64,000 nucleotides of DNA from CAWGGS01 sp046704745 (lineage in GTDB: Bacteria; Desulfobacterota; Desulfobulbia; Desulfobulbales; Desulfocapsaceae): positions 30,621 to 94,620 of the forward strand of contig JBJKRL010000027.1 of NCBI GenBank assembly GCA_046704745.1. The letters are read 5' to 3'. Positions 43,795-53,063 of this stretch are shown here, in pieces (within the stretch, counting starts at the first letter, position 1; each line of letters opens with the position of its first letter). A program made the position numbers and the translations under genes. The notes under the pieces are model-generated. The model saw only the letters and a list, made by a program, of their open reading frames with translations. It made no database searches and was not told where the DNA came from.

Positions 43795-45522
43795 ATGACT
43801 GATAAAATTTTCCGTGTCAACATGAGCACTCTTACTGTGAGCCTGGAAGAAGTTCCCGCCGACTGGGCTGGGCATGGCGGCCGTGGTTTGACATCCACCA
43901 TCGTCGCTGCCGAGGTGCCGCCCACCTGTCACCCCCTGGGACCGAACAACAAGCTGGTCATTGCTCCCGGCCTTCTCTCGGGGACTCCTGCGGCCAACTC
44001 CGGACGAATGTCATTTGGCGGTAAAAGCCCTTTGACCGGCACCATCAAAGAATCCAATTCAGGTGGAAACGCCTCCCAGTATCTTGCCCGCTGCGGCTGC
44101 AAGGCTCTGATTCTTGAAGGTCAACCCTCGGGTGATTCCTGGTACAACCTGATGGTTACTCCGGGCGGAGTGACGATCAACGTAGAAACCGAGTTGATCG
44201 GAAAAGGAAACTTCGATGTTGTAGCGACAGTTGCCGGTCGTCAGGAAGGGAAACAGGCCGTTATCACCATCGGTCCGGCAGGTGAAATGAAAATGGCTGC
44301 AGCCAATATCTCTGTCAGCGATCCCGACGGCCATGTGCGTTCAGCAGGCCGCGGCGGTCTGGGAGCCATCATGGGCTCCAAACGGGTCAAATGTATTGCC
44401 ATCGATCCTAAAGACGGCAAGGTCGAGATTGCCGATATGGAAAAATTCAGGGCTGCCAATAAGACCTTTACCAAGGCCCTTACGGACAATCCGATCAGCC
44501 AGGGGCTTGGTCAATACGGTACCAATGTCCTGGTCAATATCATCAACGAGGCGGGAGGGCTGCCGACCCGCAATTTTACCGCCGGCCAGTTTGCCGGTCA
44601 CGACAAGATCTCCGGTGAAACCATGCACGACAGGATTGTCGAGCGCGGGGGGAAGCCGAAGCACGGCTGCCATGCCGGTTGTGTTATTCAGTGTTCCCAG
44701 ATTTATCCCGATATCAATAAACAATACAAGACATCGGGCTTCGAATATGAGTCGATTTGGGCTATGGGGGCCGATTGCTGCGTTGACGATCTAGATTATA
44801 TTGCCGAGGCAGATTCTCTTATGGATGATATCGGCGTTGACAGTATTGAAACGTCGGTGGCCATGGGGGTGGCCATGGAAGGCGGTCTGCTGGAATTCGG
44901 CGACGGAGCCGGAATTTGCCGACTCCTTAAGGAAGAGGTCGGGAAAGGTACCGGCCTGGGCCGGATCCTCGGCGGTGGAGCAGGCGCAGTCGGCAGAGCT
45001 TTTGGCGTCACCCGAGTGCCGGTGGTAAAAAATCAGGCCATTCCGGCCTATGATCCCAGGGCTGTAAAGGGCATCGGCATCACCTATGCCACCTCCACCA
45101 TGGGCGCCGATCATACCTCGGGTTATTCCGTTGCCACGAATATTCTCAAAGTGGGCGGCTCGGTTGATCCCTTATCCAAAGAAGGCCAGGTTGAACTCTC
45201 ACGCAACCTGCAGATTGCAACGGCAGCCATTGACTCGACAGGCATGTGCTTGTTTATCGCCTTTGCCGCTCTGGATGATGCAACCTGTCTACCGGCACTT
45301 GTTGATATGATCAATGCCCGCTTCGGCATAGCCCTCACAGGTGATGACGTTGTAAGCCTTGGAAAGTATATATTAAAGACGGAAAAGGCTTTTAACGATG
45401 CCGCTGGCTTTACCAAGGCGGATGACCGGTTGCCGGAATTTTTCGAATACGAATCTCTGCCTCCGCATAACGTTGTCTGGGATTTTTCCGGCGAAGAGAT
45501 TGATTCTTTCTGGAATTTTTAA
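43795..45522 (+). CDS. aor: Tungsten-containing aldehyde:ferredoxin oxidoreductase family protein
   Basis: 575 residues, near the usual ~600. It oxidises aldehydes to acids with ferredoxin, or the reverse, using W-bis-pterin and [4Fe-4S]. Visible motifs are GPNNKLVIAPGLLSGTPAAN, GRMSFGGKSPLTGTIKESNS, SAGRGGLGAIMGSKRVK (pterin), and cluster Cys residues in KHGCHAGCVIQCSQIY plus a C-terminal Cys in STGMCLFIAFAALDD. Substrate is not readable. AAGGAGGAAAGAT precedes the ATG. Its cofactor genes are directly upstream. Confidence 0.92.
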   Translation: MTDKIFRVNMSTLTVSLEEVPADWAGHGGRGLTSTIVAAEVPPTCHPLGPNNKLVIAPGLLSGTPAANSGRMSFGGKSPLTGTIKESNSGGNASQYLARCGCKALILEGQPSGDSWYNLMVTPGGVTINVETELIGKGNFDVVATVAGRQEGKQAVITIGPAGEMKMAAANISVSDPDGHVRSAGRGGLGAIMGSKRVKCIAIDPKDGKVEIADMEKFRAANKTFTKALTDNPISQGLGQYGTNVLVNIINEAGGLPTRNFTAGQFAGHDKISGETMHDRIVERGGKPKHGCHAGCVIQCSQIYPDINKQYKTSGFEYESIWAMGADCCVDDLDYIAEADSLMDDIGVDSIETSVAMGVAMEGGLLEFGDGAGICRLLKEEVGKGTGLGRILGGGAGAVGRAFGVTRVPVVKNQAIPAYDPRAVKGIGITYATSTMGADHTSGYSVATNILKVGGSVDPLSKEGQVELSRNLQIATAAIDSTGMCLFIAFAALDDATCLPALVDMINARFGIALTGDDVVSLGKYILKTEKAFNDAAGFTKADDRLPEFFEYESLPPHNVVWDFSGEEIDSFWNF

Positions 45523-45529
45523 TGCCATC

Positions 45530-45567
45530 GAAATGATTTTCCTGTGTTATTGCAGGAAAATCATTTC
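45530..45567 (+). terminator. 15-bp perfect hairpin between AOR and moaD
   Basis: GAAATGATTTTCCTG (45530-45544) and CAGGAAAATCATTTC (45553-45567) form a perfect stem with an 8-base loop, followed by TTGCTT. It would reduce moaD expression relative to AOR, or stabilise the upstream mRNA's 3' end. Confidence 0.65.
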
Positions 45568-45605
45568 TTGCTTAAAAGTATCCCATTCTTTTTAGAGGGA
45601 TTTAG

Positions 45606-45830
45606 ATGAAGGTTACGGTTAGACTCTTTGCCTTTTTCCGTGAAGGCCGTTTTATTGAAGAAGAACGCGAGTATCCAGAAAAGACTACGGTGGCCGAGGT
45701 CATTGACGACCTTGGGATAGAAATAAACGCTGTGGGAGTCACAATGATCTCCTCCCGGCACTGCGCCTTTGATACCACATTGCAAAACGGAGACCAATTG
45801 GGCATCTTTCCACTCATCGGTGGTGGGTGA
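45606..45830 (+). CDS. moaD: MoaD/ThiS family sulfur-carrier protein
   Basis: 74 residues, beta-grasp. VTVRLFAFFREGRFIEEERE is MoaD-like and the chain ends in IFPLIGGG; the di-Gly needed for thiocarboxylation is present with an extra Gly. It donates sulfur for the dithiolene of molybdopterin. The position after AOR suggests a paralogue dedicated to the AOR cofactor. Confidence 0.87.
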   Translation: MKVTVRLFAFFREGRFIEEEREYPEKTTVAEVIDDLGIEINAVGVTMISSRHCAFDTTLQNGDQLGIFPLIGGG

Positions 45831-45850
45831 AAAACCCACGGATCACACAA

Positions 45851-45889
45851 AAGGACAGGTAGCGGTTGAAAGAATCTGCCCCTGTCCTT
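45851..45889 (+). terminator. Hairpin downstream of moaD
   Basis: AAGGACAGG (45851-45859) and CCTGTCCTT (45881-45889) form a 9-bp stem, followed by ACCTTCCTTAT. A smaller GTGGGT/ACCCAC hairpin (45823-45839) overlaps the moaD stop. It probably ends the operon. Confidence 0.5.
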
Positions 45890-46087
45890 ACCTTCCTTAT
45901 GTACCTTTTCGGCCAACCATCTTCTATCGGGCCGGTCTCATAGAATAACATGCGGATACCGTCGATTTTTCACTTTGAAGTTCAAATAGCAAAGTGAGAC
46001 TCGCCAGTTGCTATTACCTATGGTATAGTTACCCTCATCAAGGTACGGATCGCTTTCACTGGTGACCAGGAAAACCGAGGAGATGTT

Positions 46088-47248
46088 ATGGATTCCCTAC
46101 GCGCATCTATACTGTCATGCAGATCAAAAGCAGTTGACGACAACACCTTCATCGATGATCTGAACCATATTATCGAGCAACAAGGGGTGGCTGCCTGCCA
46201 GACCATCTTTCAAGTGTTGACGAGCCTCGAACTCCCTATCGAGAAGGCGGCGGAATACTGGCGCAAGGTGTTAAAACACCGAGAATCCATGATCATCGCC
46301 CTCAATCGAAATGTCGACCTCATCCCCGCCCTTTGCGATTTTCTCTCAACATCTCCGGACAATTTCGAGCGGCCCAAGATAGTTGAGGAAAGTGACTTTG
46401 CCCGGGTTATCGAGGGGACCACCCATGACGGACTCACCGCCCTTTTTAACAGGCCGTATTTCGATCAGATTTTCGACCAGCATATATCACTTGCCAAACG
46501 CTATAATACCGACCTGTCCATTCTCTTTCTCGATGTGGATGATTTCAAAGACATCAATGATACCTTCGGACATCACGTGGGCGATGAGACCTTACAAAAA
46601 ATCGCCCAGGTTATCGAACAGGAAAAACGTGACAGCGATATCGCCTCCCGTTACGGAGGAGAAGAATTTGTCCTGCTGATGCCGCATAGCGAAAACATTC
46701 ATGCCTATGTTCTGGCGGAAAGGATACGAAAGAGAATAGAACAAATGGAAATGGATGCCGGTAGCGAGACATATAAAGTAACCATCAGCGGCGGCCTGGC
46801 ATCGTTTCCCGCCAACGCCCGGGATTCGGACGATCTTCTAAGAAAGGCGGATAGTGCTCTCTACCTTGCCAAAGGAGCTGGAAAAAACACCATCTCATTC
46901 TACAAAGAGGAAAAGAGACGATACCTGCGGGTTAAATTCAAACAGCCGGTCAAGATTAAGGAACTGGGGTTTAACGGCTCTCTGTCTTATCACGCCCAGA
47001 GCAAAGACATCTGTATCGGCGGCGTCTTGTTTGAAAATAAGGATCCCCTGCCGTTGGGAGCTCGTATCCAGGTAAGCGTTCCTATCAAGGATGATGAACC
47101 CCTCCTGCTTATCGGAACCGTGGTCCGGGTTGAATGTTTTCAGAAAAACCGCTACGATATCGGCATGACCATATCCTTCAAGGAAATGGAAAAAATCGCC
47201 AGCAATGAAATAGCCAACTTCCTGAAGGAAAAAACCGACCAGGAGTGA
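46088..47248 (+). CDS. GGDEF diguanylate cyclase with C-terminal PilZ domain
   Basis: 386 residues. The N-terminal ~110 residues are helical and unassigned. GGDEF domain about 115-275: DGLTALFNRPYFDQIFDQ, LDVDDFKDINDTFGHHVGD and the active-site RYGGEEFVLL. PilZ about 277-380 begins EKRRYLRVKFKQPVK (RxxxR) and has DICIGGVLF (D/NxSxxG-like, Ile for Ser). It likely makes c-di-GMP and senses it. GAGGAGATGTT precedes the ATG. It is followed by acyP after 3 bases. Confidence 0.9.
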   Translation: MDSLRASILSCRSKAVDDNTFIDDLNHIIEQQGVAACQTIFQVLTSLELPIEKAAEYWRKVLKHRESMIIALNRNVDLIPALCDFLSTSPDNFERPKIVEESDFARVIEGTTHDGLTALFNRPYFDQIFDQHISLAKRYNTDLSILFLDVDDFKDINDTFGHHVGDETLQKIAQVIEQEKRDSDIASRYGGEEFVLLMPHSENIHAYVLAERIRKRIEQMEMDAGSETYKVTISGGLASFPANARDSDDLLRKADSALYLAKGAGKNTISFYKEEKRRYLRVKFKQPVKIKELGFNGSLSYHAQSKDICIGGVLFENKDPLPLGARIQVSVPIKDDEPLLLIGTVVRVECFQKNRYDIGMTISFKEMEKIASNEIANFLKEKTDQE

Positions 47249-47251
47249 GTC

Positions 47252-47530
47252 ATGGCGCTAAAAACAATACATGCCAGCATTCAAGGAAAAGTCCAGGGCG
47301 TTTATTTTCGGGATTATACCCGGCGTGAAGCCCAAAAGCTGGGTTTGGGCGGTTGGGTACGAAACCTGCCCGACGGCTCTGTCGAAGCACTCATCTCAGG
47401 CGACGACGTTAAGGTCGAGAAGATGCTTACCTGGCTGCACAAGGGCTCACCCATGGCCATCGTTACCAGTGTTGCCGCAACAGAACGTAGTAGTGAAGAT
47501 ACCTTTTCCGATTTTACAATCCGCTATTGA
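47252..47530 (+). CDS. acyP: Acylphosphatase
   Basis: 92 residues, the usual length. ASIQGKVQGVYFRDYTRREA carries the catalytic Arg, and GLGGWVRNLPDGSVEALISG the catalytic Asn. It hydrolyses carboxyl-phosphate bonds. It probably shares a transcript with the preceding GGDEF-PilZ gene. Confidence 0.93.
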   Translation: MALKTIHASIQGKVQGVYFRDYTRREAQKLGLGGWVRNLPDGSVEALISGDDVKVEKMLTWLHKGSPMAIVTSVAATERSSEDTFSDFTIRY

Positions 47531-47603
47531 GGCCGTATGCCGACCTGGTTCCGGATACGATGCAACCTGTACGGAAAGGCACAATTAAAAAGGCGCCGGC
47601 GAA

Positions 47604-49250
47604 ATGCAATATTCAACGGCTAAAATAAGACCTGATTTCAAAGAACTACTTACAATAGACGACCTGAGTGCCTGGTTCTCCGTTGACACGGGGAGCGGAG
47701 AGGTCGTTGAAGAACAGGTTCTCCATTCTGTTTCCCTGACCGTCGACGAATCCGAAACTGTAGCCCTGGTAGGAGAATCGGGATCCGGAAAATCAGTAAC
47801 CGCTCTTTCCATCCTGCGTCTTTTAGAAGAGTCCAACCGCATCCGATACCAAGGCTCGATTCATTTTACCGGTAAAGACCTCCTGACCCTTTCCAGAAAA
47901 AATATCCGTTCCTACCGCGGCAATCGGATTGCCATGATTTTTCAGGAACCGATGACCTCACTCAATCCCGTCTACCCCATTGGCAACCAGCTGATGGAAC
48001 CGTTAGTACTCCATCGGTCCATGACCTCAGTCGAGGCTAAAAAGGAGGCCATCCGCCTATTGGAACGTACCGGCATCGAAGAGTCCGCAGACAGATTCAA
48101 TGTGTTTCCGCATCAACTTTCGGGCGGTCAACGCCAACGGGTCATGATCGCCATGGCGCTTGCCTGCCGCCCGGCGCTTCTCATAGCCGACGAACCGACG
48201 ACAGCCCTGGATGTAACCATTCAGGCCCAGATCCTTGAATTGATCCGCGATCTGCAAAAAGAATTCGAAATGGCCGTCCTCCTGATCACCCATGACCTGG
48301 CCATGGTAAAGAGGATGGCATCTCGTATCTCGATCATGAAAAACGGCAGGATTGTCGAACAAGGATCGACAGAGAAGATCTTTACAGCTGCCGAGGCACC
48401 TTACACCCGCAGATTGCTGGGCTCTTTGCCCGCCGAGACACCGGCTCCCAAACCGGAAAGCCCGATCCTTCTGACAACCCGAGATCTGAACTGCCATTTT
48501 CGCCTAAAGGCCGGTAGGAAAAAGTGCTTTACCCGGACCTATAAAACGATCAGGGCCGTCGACCATGTCGATCTGACCATCAAGACCGGGACCACCTGCG
48601 GGATAGTCGGAGAATCAGGCTCAGGTAAAACAACATTGGGAATGGCTATCCTCAGGCTCATTAAAAGCCAGGGCGAAATACACTTCGCCGATCTCGACCT
48701 CCAAACGCTGTCATCCCGCGCCCTTCGTCCGCTACGCAAAGAAATACAAGTAGTCTTTCAGGACCCCTACTCGTCGCTTTCGCCCCGTTTTACCGTTGAA
48801 GATATCGTCGGCGAGGGGTTGAAGATCCACTATCGCCAATACAGCAAACAGGAATATGTGGACCGGATTGCCTCCGTGCTTGCCGAAGTCGGCCTGGAGC
48901 AGGAGATGGCCGTTCGCTATCCACATGAGTTTTCCGGCGGTCAACGCCAGCGCATCGCCATTGCCCGAGCGATTGTCCTTCAACCACGTTTTCTCATTTT
49001 AGACGAGCCGACCTCAGCCCTGGATATGACTGTCCAAGCCCAGATCATCGAGTTGCTCAAAGACCTGCAGAAACGGCATGGGATGACTTACATATTCATC
49101 TCCCATGACCTGCGGGTGATACGGACATTGGCAGACCAAATCGTGGTCATGCAGCAGGGACGCATCGTGGAAGAAGGGCCTGCCGCGAAGATCTTCTCCT
49201 CTCCCAGGCATGAGTATACGAAGACCCTTTTCAAAGCGGCTCTGGGATAA
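47604..49250 (+). CDS. Peptide/nickel-type ABC transporter ATP-binding protein, two fused ATPase domains (YejF-like)
   Basis: 548 residues with two ABC domains. First: Walker A GESGSGKSVTALSILRL, signature QLSGGQRQRVMIAMA, Walker B LLIADEPTTALD. Second: GESGSGKTTLGMAILRL, FSGGQRQRIAIARAI, FLILDEPTSALD, with QVVFQDPYSSLSPRF. This matches YejF/DppD-DppF fusions for oligopeptide import. No permease or binding protein gene is adjacent, so it must work with partners encoded elsewhere. The start (ATG 47604) has only a weak RBS. Confidence 0.88.
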   Translation: MQYSTAKIRPDFKELLTIDDLSAWFSVDTGSGEVVEEQVLHSVSLTVDESETVALVGESGSGKSVTALSILRLLEESNRIRYQGSIHFTGKDLLTLSRKNIRSYRGNRIAMIFQEPMTSLNPVYPIGNQLMEPLVLHRSMTSVEAKKEAIRLLERTGIEESADRFNVFPHQLSGGQRQRVMIAMALACRPALLIADEPTTALDVTIQAQILELIRDLQKEFEMAVLLITHDLAMVKRMASRISIMKNGRIVEQGSTEKIFTAAEAPYTRRLLGSLPAETPAPKPESPILLTTRDLNCHFRLKAGRKKCFTRTYKTIRAVDHVDLTIKTGTTCGIVGESGSGKTTLGMAILRLIKSQGEIHFADLDLQTLSSRALRPLRKEIQVVFQDPYSSLSPRFTVEDIVGEGLKIHYRQYSKQEYVDRIASVLAEVGLEQEMAVRYPHEFSGGQRQRIAIARAIVLQPRFLILDEPTSALDMTVQAQIIELLKDLQKRHGMTYIFISHDLRVIRTLADQIVVMQQGRIVEEGPAAKIFSSPRHEYTKTLFKAALG

Positions 49251-49290
49251 ATCCGGAGCAAGTAAGCCATATAAAACAACAACAGAGAGG

Positions 49291-49319
49291 AATGGGGCAT
49301 AGTTTTGCTCTGCCCCATT
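49291..49319. terminator. Hairpin between convergent ABC ATPase and ThiC-family genes
   Basis: AATGGGGCA (49291-49299) and TGCCCCATT (49311-49319) form a perfect 9-bp stem in the 88-base gap between convergent genes. There is only a short T-run, so it may act in both directions. Confidence 0.55.
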
Positions 49320-49338
49320 TGCACTCACGGAATGACAC

Positions 49339-50667
49339 TTAATTCCTCACTCCGTCATTTCTGGTTTTCTCTACGCTTATATCCTTTTCAAACAGACTCA
49401 TCCCGCGTTCCATGGCGCAGAAATCACCGCACATGGTGCAGGTTCTTGTGTTCTCAGGCGTTCTGCTTTTGCGAATCTCTTCTGCTTTTTCCGGAAACAT
49501 CAGCAGGCTGAAGTGTTCTTTCCAGTCGGTATCTCGGCGGGCCAAGGCAACTTTTTTCTCAAGATCACGCCGCTCTGGATACTTGGCGATATCCCCAATG
49601 CGGGCGGCCAGCCGCGTGGCCCGAACCCCTTCCCGGACATCCTCGATATTAGGCAGAGCCAGATGTTCGGCCGGGGTGATATAGCAGATCAGATCGGCAC
49701 CATGGCGTGCCGAATTCGCCGCCCCGATAGCCGAGGTAATGTGGTCATAGCCGGCCCCCGAGTCGGCAGGCAACGGCCCCAAAACATAATAGGGCGCTCC
49801 GCCGCTCATGCGTTTTTCCAACATGATGTTGCCCTCGATCTCGTCCAGCGGCACATGTCCCGGACCTTCCACCATCATTTGGCAGCCCATGTCTCGCCCC
49901 AATTCAGCCAATTCGCAGTTGATGACCATCTCGGCCATCTGGGCGCGGTCATGGCTGTCGTGGATGGCTCCAGCCCGGATACCGTTGCCAAGCGACAGGA
50001 CTGCATCGTATTTTTTCATCAAGCTGCAAACCCGGTCGAACTGCTCGTATAGCGGGTTCTCACAGTTGTTATACTCCATCCAGGAGACCATAAAGGTGCC
50101 ACCCTTGGAAACCAGACCGCCGTAACGATAGCCCTGTTTACGCAACCGTTCGATGGAGAAACGGTTGATGCCGCAGTGGATGGCCATAAACGAAATCCCG
50201 TCCGCCAGCTGTTGCTCAATGAGATCAAAGAGATATTCGCTGTCAAGCTTGTTTGGATTCTTATATTTCCTCGCTGCCTCGGCAAATGCCTGATAAAGGG
50301 GAACATTGCCCACCGAAAGATTGCAGGCGGCAAGTACTGCCCTGCGTACGCCATTAAGGTCGCCGCCGGTGGAAAGTTCCATCAGAGTATCGGCCTTCTC
50401 GCTTTCAGCCATCTTAGCCTTCTCCACCTCAAGCTCAATATCAAAGATGTCCGATGAGGTGCCGATGGAGGCATTCACCTTGGTTCTGAGGCCCCTGCCT
50501 ATTCCCACAATTTTCTGGTCCGGTCTTGAGGGACTGACCGGGATGACGATATGGCCGTCCGCCACCCGTTGCCTGATCACCTCCCCTGAGAAGCCCTCAT
50601 CAAGGGCCACTTTCTTCATCTGCTCGCTTATCACGCCTTCTCTTGCCAATTCAATCTGTGTCTTCAT
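49339..50667 (-). CDS. ThiC-family radical SAM enzyme; candidate BzaF (5-hydroxybenzimidazole synthase)
   Basis: 442 residues. ThiC fold: GLRTKVNASIGTSSD, LMELSTGGDLNGVRRAVL, MAIHCGINRFSIERL, LSLGNGIRAGAIHDSHDRAQ, MVEGPGHVPLDEIEGN, and a C-terminal cluster motif CTMCGDFC (Cys-x2-Cys-x3-Cys; the long ThiC form has x4). ThiC makes the thiamin pyrimidine from AIR; BzaA/B/F paralogues turn AIR into 5-hydroxybenzimidazole, the cobalamin lower-ligand precursor. The gene lies behind a cobalamin, not a TPP, riboswitch, which favours a Bza role. The motif GPLPADSGAGYDH also departs from the usual GPLVTDIAPGYDH. ThiC remains possible. Confidence 0.65.
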   Translation of the reverse strand: MKTQIELAREGVISEQMKKVALDEGFSGEVIRQRVADGHIVIPVSPSRPDQKIVGIGRGLRTKVNASIGTSSDIFDIELEVEKAKMAESEKADTLMELSTGGDLNGVRRAVLAACNLSVGNVPLYQAFAEAARKYKNPNKLDSEYLFDLIEQQLADGISFMAIHCGINRFSIERLRKQGYRYGGLVSKGGTFMVSWMEYNNCENPLYEQFDRVCSLMKKYDAVLSLGNGIRAGAIHDSHDRAQMAEMVINCELAELGRDMGCQMMVEGPGHVPLDEIEGNIMLEKRMSGGAPYYVLGPLPADSGAGYDHITSAIGAANSARHGADLICYITPAEHLALPNIEDVREGVRATRLAARIGDIAKYPERRDLEKKVALARRDTDWKEHFSLLMFPEKAEEIRKSRTPENTRTCTMCGDFCAMERGMSLFEKDISVEKTRNDGVRN

Positions 50668-50774
50668 TTCTTCCTCTGTACGTTTTTGAGAGCGCTATTA
50701 AAAAGCCTTTTCTCATACTTCATTTCGGCACCGGAAACAAAATTCCGGCAGACCGTGTCTTTCTAGTCGATGGG

Positions 50775-50822
50775 CAAAAAAAAAGTCCGTCACAGACCAT
50801 GGACGGTCTATGACGGACTTTT
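50775..50822 (-). terminator. Intrinsic terminator of the cobalamin riboswitch
   Basis: On the minus strand a 17-base arm (50820-50804) pairs with 50797-50781 (one or two mismatches, AAAGTCCGTC/GACGGACTTT core), followed by a run of nine T. It lies between the riboswitch and the ThiC-family gene, so cobalamin binding should stop transcription. Confidence 0.85.
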
Positions 50823-50840
50823 GCGGACTAAAAAGCCGTT

Positions 50841-51030
50841 CATCCCCCAGGCAGGTCTTCTGACTTGCGGCTCAGCCTCGGTCTACGCCTTCCCGGGCAC
50901 CGATTTTCTCGGATCCCAGTGGCAACATGTAGACCTTGTCCCCGCTTACAGCGCCGGCCCAACGTTACGGATTCTCACCGTATTCCCTTTTCACCACGTC
51001 GCTATTGCGATCGCGGCACCTGGCAGACTA
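50841..51030 (-). promoter_or_regulatory. Cobalamin (AdoCbl) riboswitch
   Basis: Read on the minus strand it has the conserved blocks of the class: GGTGAGAATCCGTAACG, GGCCGGCGCTGTAAGCGGGG (quoted in part), TGCCACTGGG, CCGGGAAGGCG and the B12 box AGTCAGAAGACCTGCC (50866-50850 region), which fits rAGYCMGgAGACCkGCC. It is followed by an intrinsic terminator and then the ThiC-family gene. Confidence 0.95.
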
Positions 51031-51248
51031 TGGTAAATGTTCGGTAGTTGTACCCATTCGGGATTCAAATGTAAAGAAAAGAGATCGCGGATTGCCTGCT
51101 GCCTGTGATATCATCCAATTCCCTTGTCAAAACATTTAGACGAGGCTACTTATTCGGATGAGAAATCCGGGCTTATTGGTTGCTGCTGTAGTATTGTTAT
51201 AAAATGAGTTGGTTGAGCTATAAAGAGTAAAGTTGACATCTGTTCTCC

Positions 51249-53063
51249 ATGTTTCCTGCTGAAATTCTAACAACCGTGCCCCATAGCCCCGGCGTCTATA
51301 TGATGCTGGACAGGAAATCGGCCATCCTCTATGTCGGCAAGGCCAAAGACCTGCAAAAACGTTTGTCCTCCTATGCCCGTTTTTCCGGAGCCGAACACAA
51401 CAAAACCCGGGTTATGTTGGAGCGGGTCGAAAAAATAGAAACAATTATTACCCGTACCGAGAAGGAGGCTCTGATCCTTGAGGCTTCTCTGATCAAACGA
51501 CATAAGCCACGTTATAACATCATCCTGCGCGACGATAAAAGTTATCCCCTCATTAAAGTCACAGTCCAGGAGGAGTGGCCCCGGGTGATGATGACCAGGC
51601 GCCGAAAAAACGACGGGGCAAGATATTTCGGCCCTTACTCCTCGCCTGCATCAATGTGGTCAACCATGAAGTTGATTACAGCCCTCTTCCCGCTACGTCG
51701 TTGTAAAGGTGAAAAACTCCGTCCTCGCAAAAGACCCTGCCTCAACGGCCAGATGAAACACTGTCTGTCTCCCTGCGTTGATCCGAGCCCGGAGGTGAGG
51801 AAAAAATACCGGGAACACGTAGAAAAGATCCTGATGATCCTCGAAGGAAGAAAGACGGACTTGGCAGAACGATTGGCTGAACAGATGCAGCAGGCCTCGG
51901 AGTCCCTTGAATTTGAAAAAGCGGCCGGCATCCGCGACCAGCTCAAAGCACTCACCCATACCCTGGAAAAACAGGTGATCATAGCAGGACATGCAAAAGA
52001 CCAGGATGTATTCGGTGTAGTCAGAAAGGATGCGGCTGTGAGTATCGCCATCCTTTTTGTCCGCAGCGGGGTCATCAACGGAAGCCGCACCTACTTCCTG
52101 GAAGACCCCTACGGTGACGACCGGACCTTGCTTTCGCAGGTACTCAATCAGTACTATTTCCACGGCAGCAACCTGCCTCACCAGATCCTTCTCCCCTTTG
52201 CCCCAGAGGATCAAGACCTTCTTACAGAACATTTCAACGAGGTGGGAAACGGCAAGATCGTCCTCTCCATCCCGCAGCGCGGCAATCTACTCCAACTGAT
52301 GACCATGGCAAGGTCCAATGCCGAACAGGTCTTTGCCGAGCGCGACAACAAGGAGCGCTCATGGCAGAGTTTGGCTGCCTCCATGCAGCATAAGCTTCAT
52401 CTGGAGCGCCCCCCCGACATAGTTGAATGTCTGGACATTTCAAATATCAGCGGCAAGCAGGCGGTTGGTTCCCTGGTCAGCTTCCGCCAGGGAGAGGCCG
52501 ACACCGGCAATTATCGCCATTATAAGATCAAGAGCATCTCTTCACCTGATGACTATGCCATGATGGAAGAGGTCCTCTTGCGAAGGCTTAAGAGAGGAAT
52601 TGAAGAGGCAACACTACCGGACCTCTTCGTCGTGGACGGTGGCCGCGGCCAGTTGGGCATGGCTATGCAGGTGGCTAAGTCATTGGGTATAACCGACGAT
52701 CTTGACTGGATCGGCATAGCCAAAGAACGGGAAGATGAGGGAGAGAAACTCTACAAACCGGGGAGAAAAAACCCCATTCTCCTGCCCGGCCATGATCCAG
52801 TGCTTCTCTACCTTATGCGGATCAGAGATGAAGCCCATAGGTATGGAATCACCTTCCACAGAAAACTGCGCCGTAAATCCACCCTGGCTTCAGAACTCGA
52901 CTGCATACCCGATATCGGCCCGGCACGTAAAAAGGCTCTTCTCAAGCACCTGGGCAGCCTTAAACAAATTAAGGCTGCGAATATGAAACAACTTGCCCAA
53001 ACGCCAGGAGTCGGAACGGAACTGGCAAAAAAAATATTTTCTTCTCTGCATCCCAACGAGTAA
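51249..53063 (+). CDS. uvrC: Excinuclease ABC subunit C
   Basis: 604 residues. N-terminal GIY-YIG nuclease (GVYMMLDRKSAILYVGKAKD; R in KRLSSYARF). UVR domain about 200-235 (LAEQMQQASESLEFEKAAG). RNase H-like 5' nuclease: ECLDISNISGKQAVGSLVSF, FVVDGGRGQLGMAM. C-terminal HhH pair (IPDIGPARKKALLKHLGSLK, TPGVGTELAKKIF). It makes both incisions in nucleotide excision repair with UvrAB. Monocistronic. Confidence 0.95.
   Translation: MFPAEILTTVPHSPGVYMMLDRKSAILYVGKAKDLQKRLSSYARFSGAEHNKTRVMLERVEKIETIITRTEKEALILEASLIKRHKPRYNIILRDDKSYPLIKVTVQEEWPRVMMTRRRKNDGARYFGPYSSPASMWSTMKLITALFPLRRCKGEKLRPRKRPCLNGQMKHCLSPCVDPSPEVRKKYREHVEKILMILEGRKTDLAERLAEQMQQASESLEFEKAAGIRDQLKALTHTLEKQVIIAGHAKDQDVFGVVRKDAAVSIAILFVRSGVINGSRTYFLEDPYGDDRTLLSQVLNQYYFHGSNLPHQILLPFAPEDQDLLTEHFNEVGNGKIVLSIPQRGNLLQLMTMARSNAEQVFAERDNKERSWQSLAASMQHKLHLERPPDIVECLDISNISGKQAVGSLVSFRQGEADTGNYRHYKIKSISSPDDYAMMEEVLLRRLKRGIEEATLPDLFVVDGGRGQLGMAMQVAKSLGITDDLDWIGIAKEREDEGEKLYKPGRKNPILLPGHDPVLLYLMRIRDEAHRYGITFHRKLRRKSTLASELDCIPDIGPARKKALLKHLGSLKQIKAANMKQLAQTPGVGTELAKKIFSSLHPNE

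Noticed and set aside
50841..51030. TPP riboswitch expected before a thiC-like gene
   Set aside because: The conserved blocks, including a perfect B12 box, are those of the cobalamin class; no CUGAGA/GAUNNG TPP core was found.
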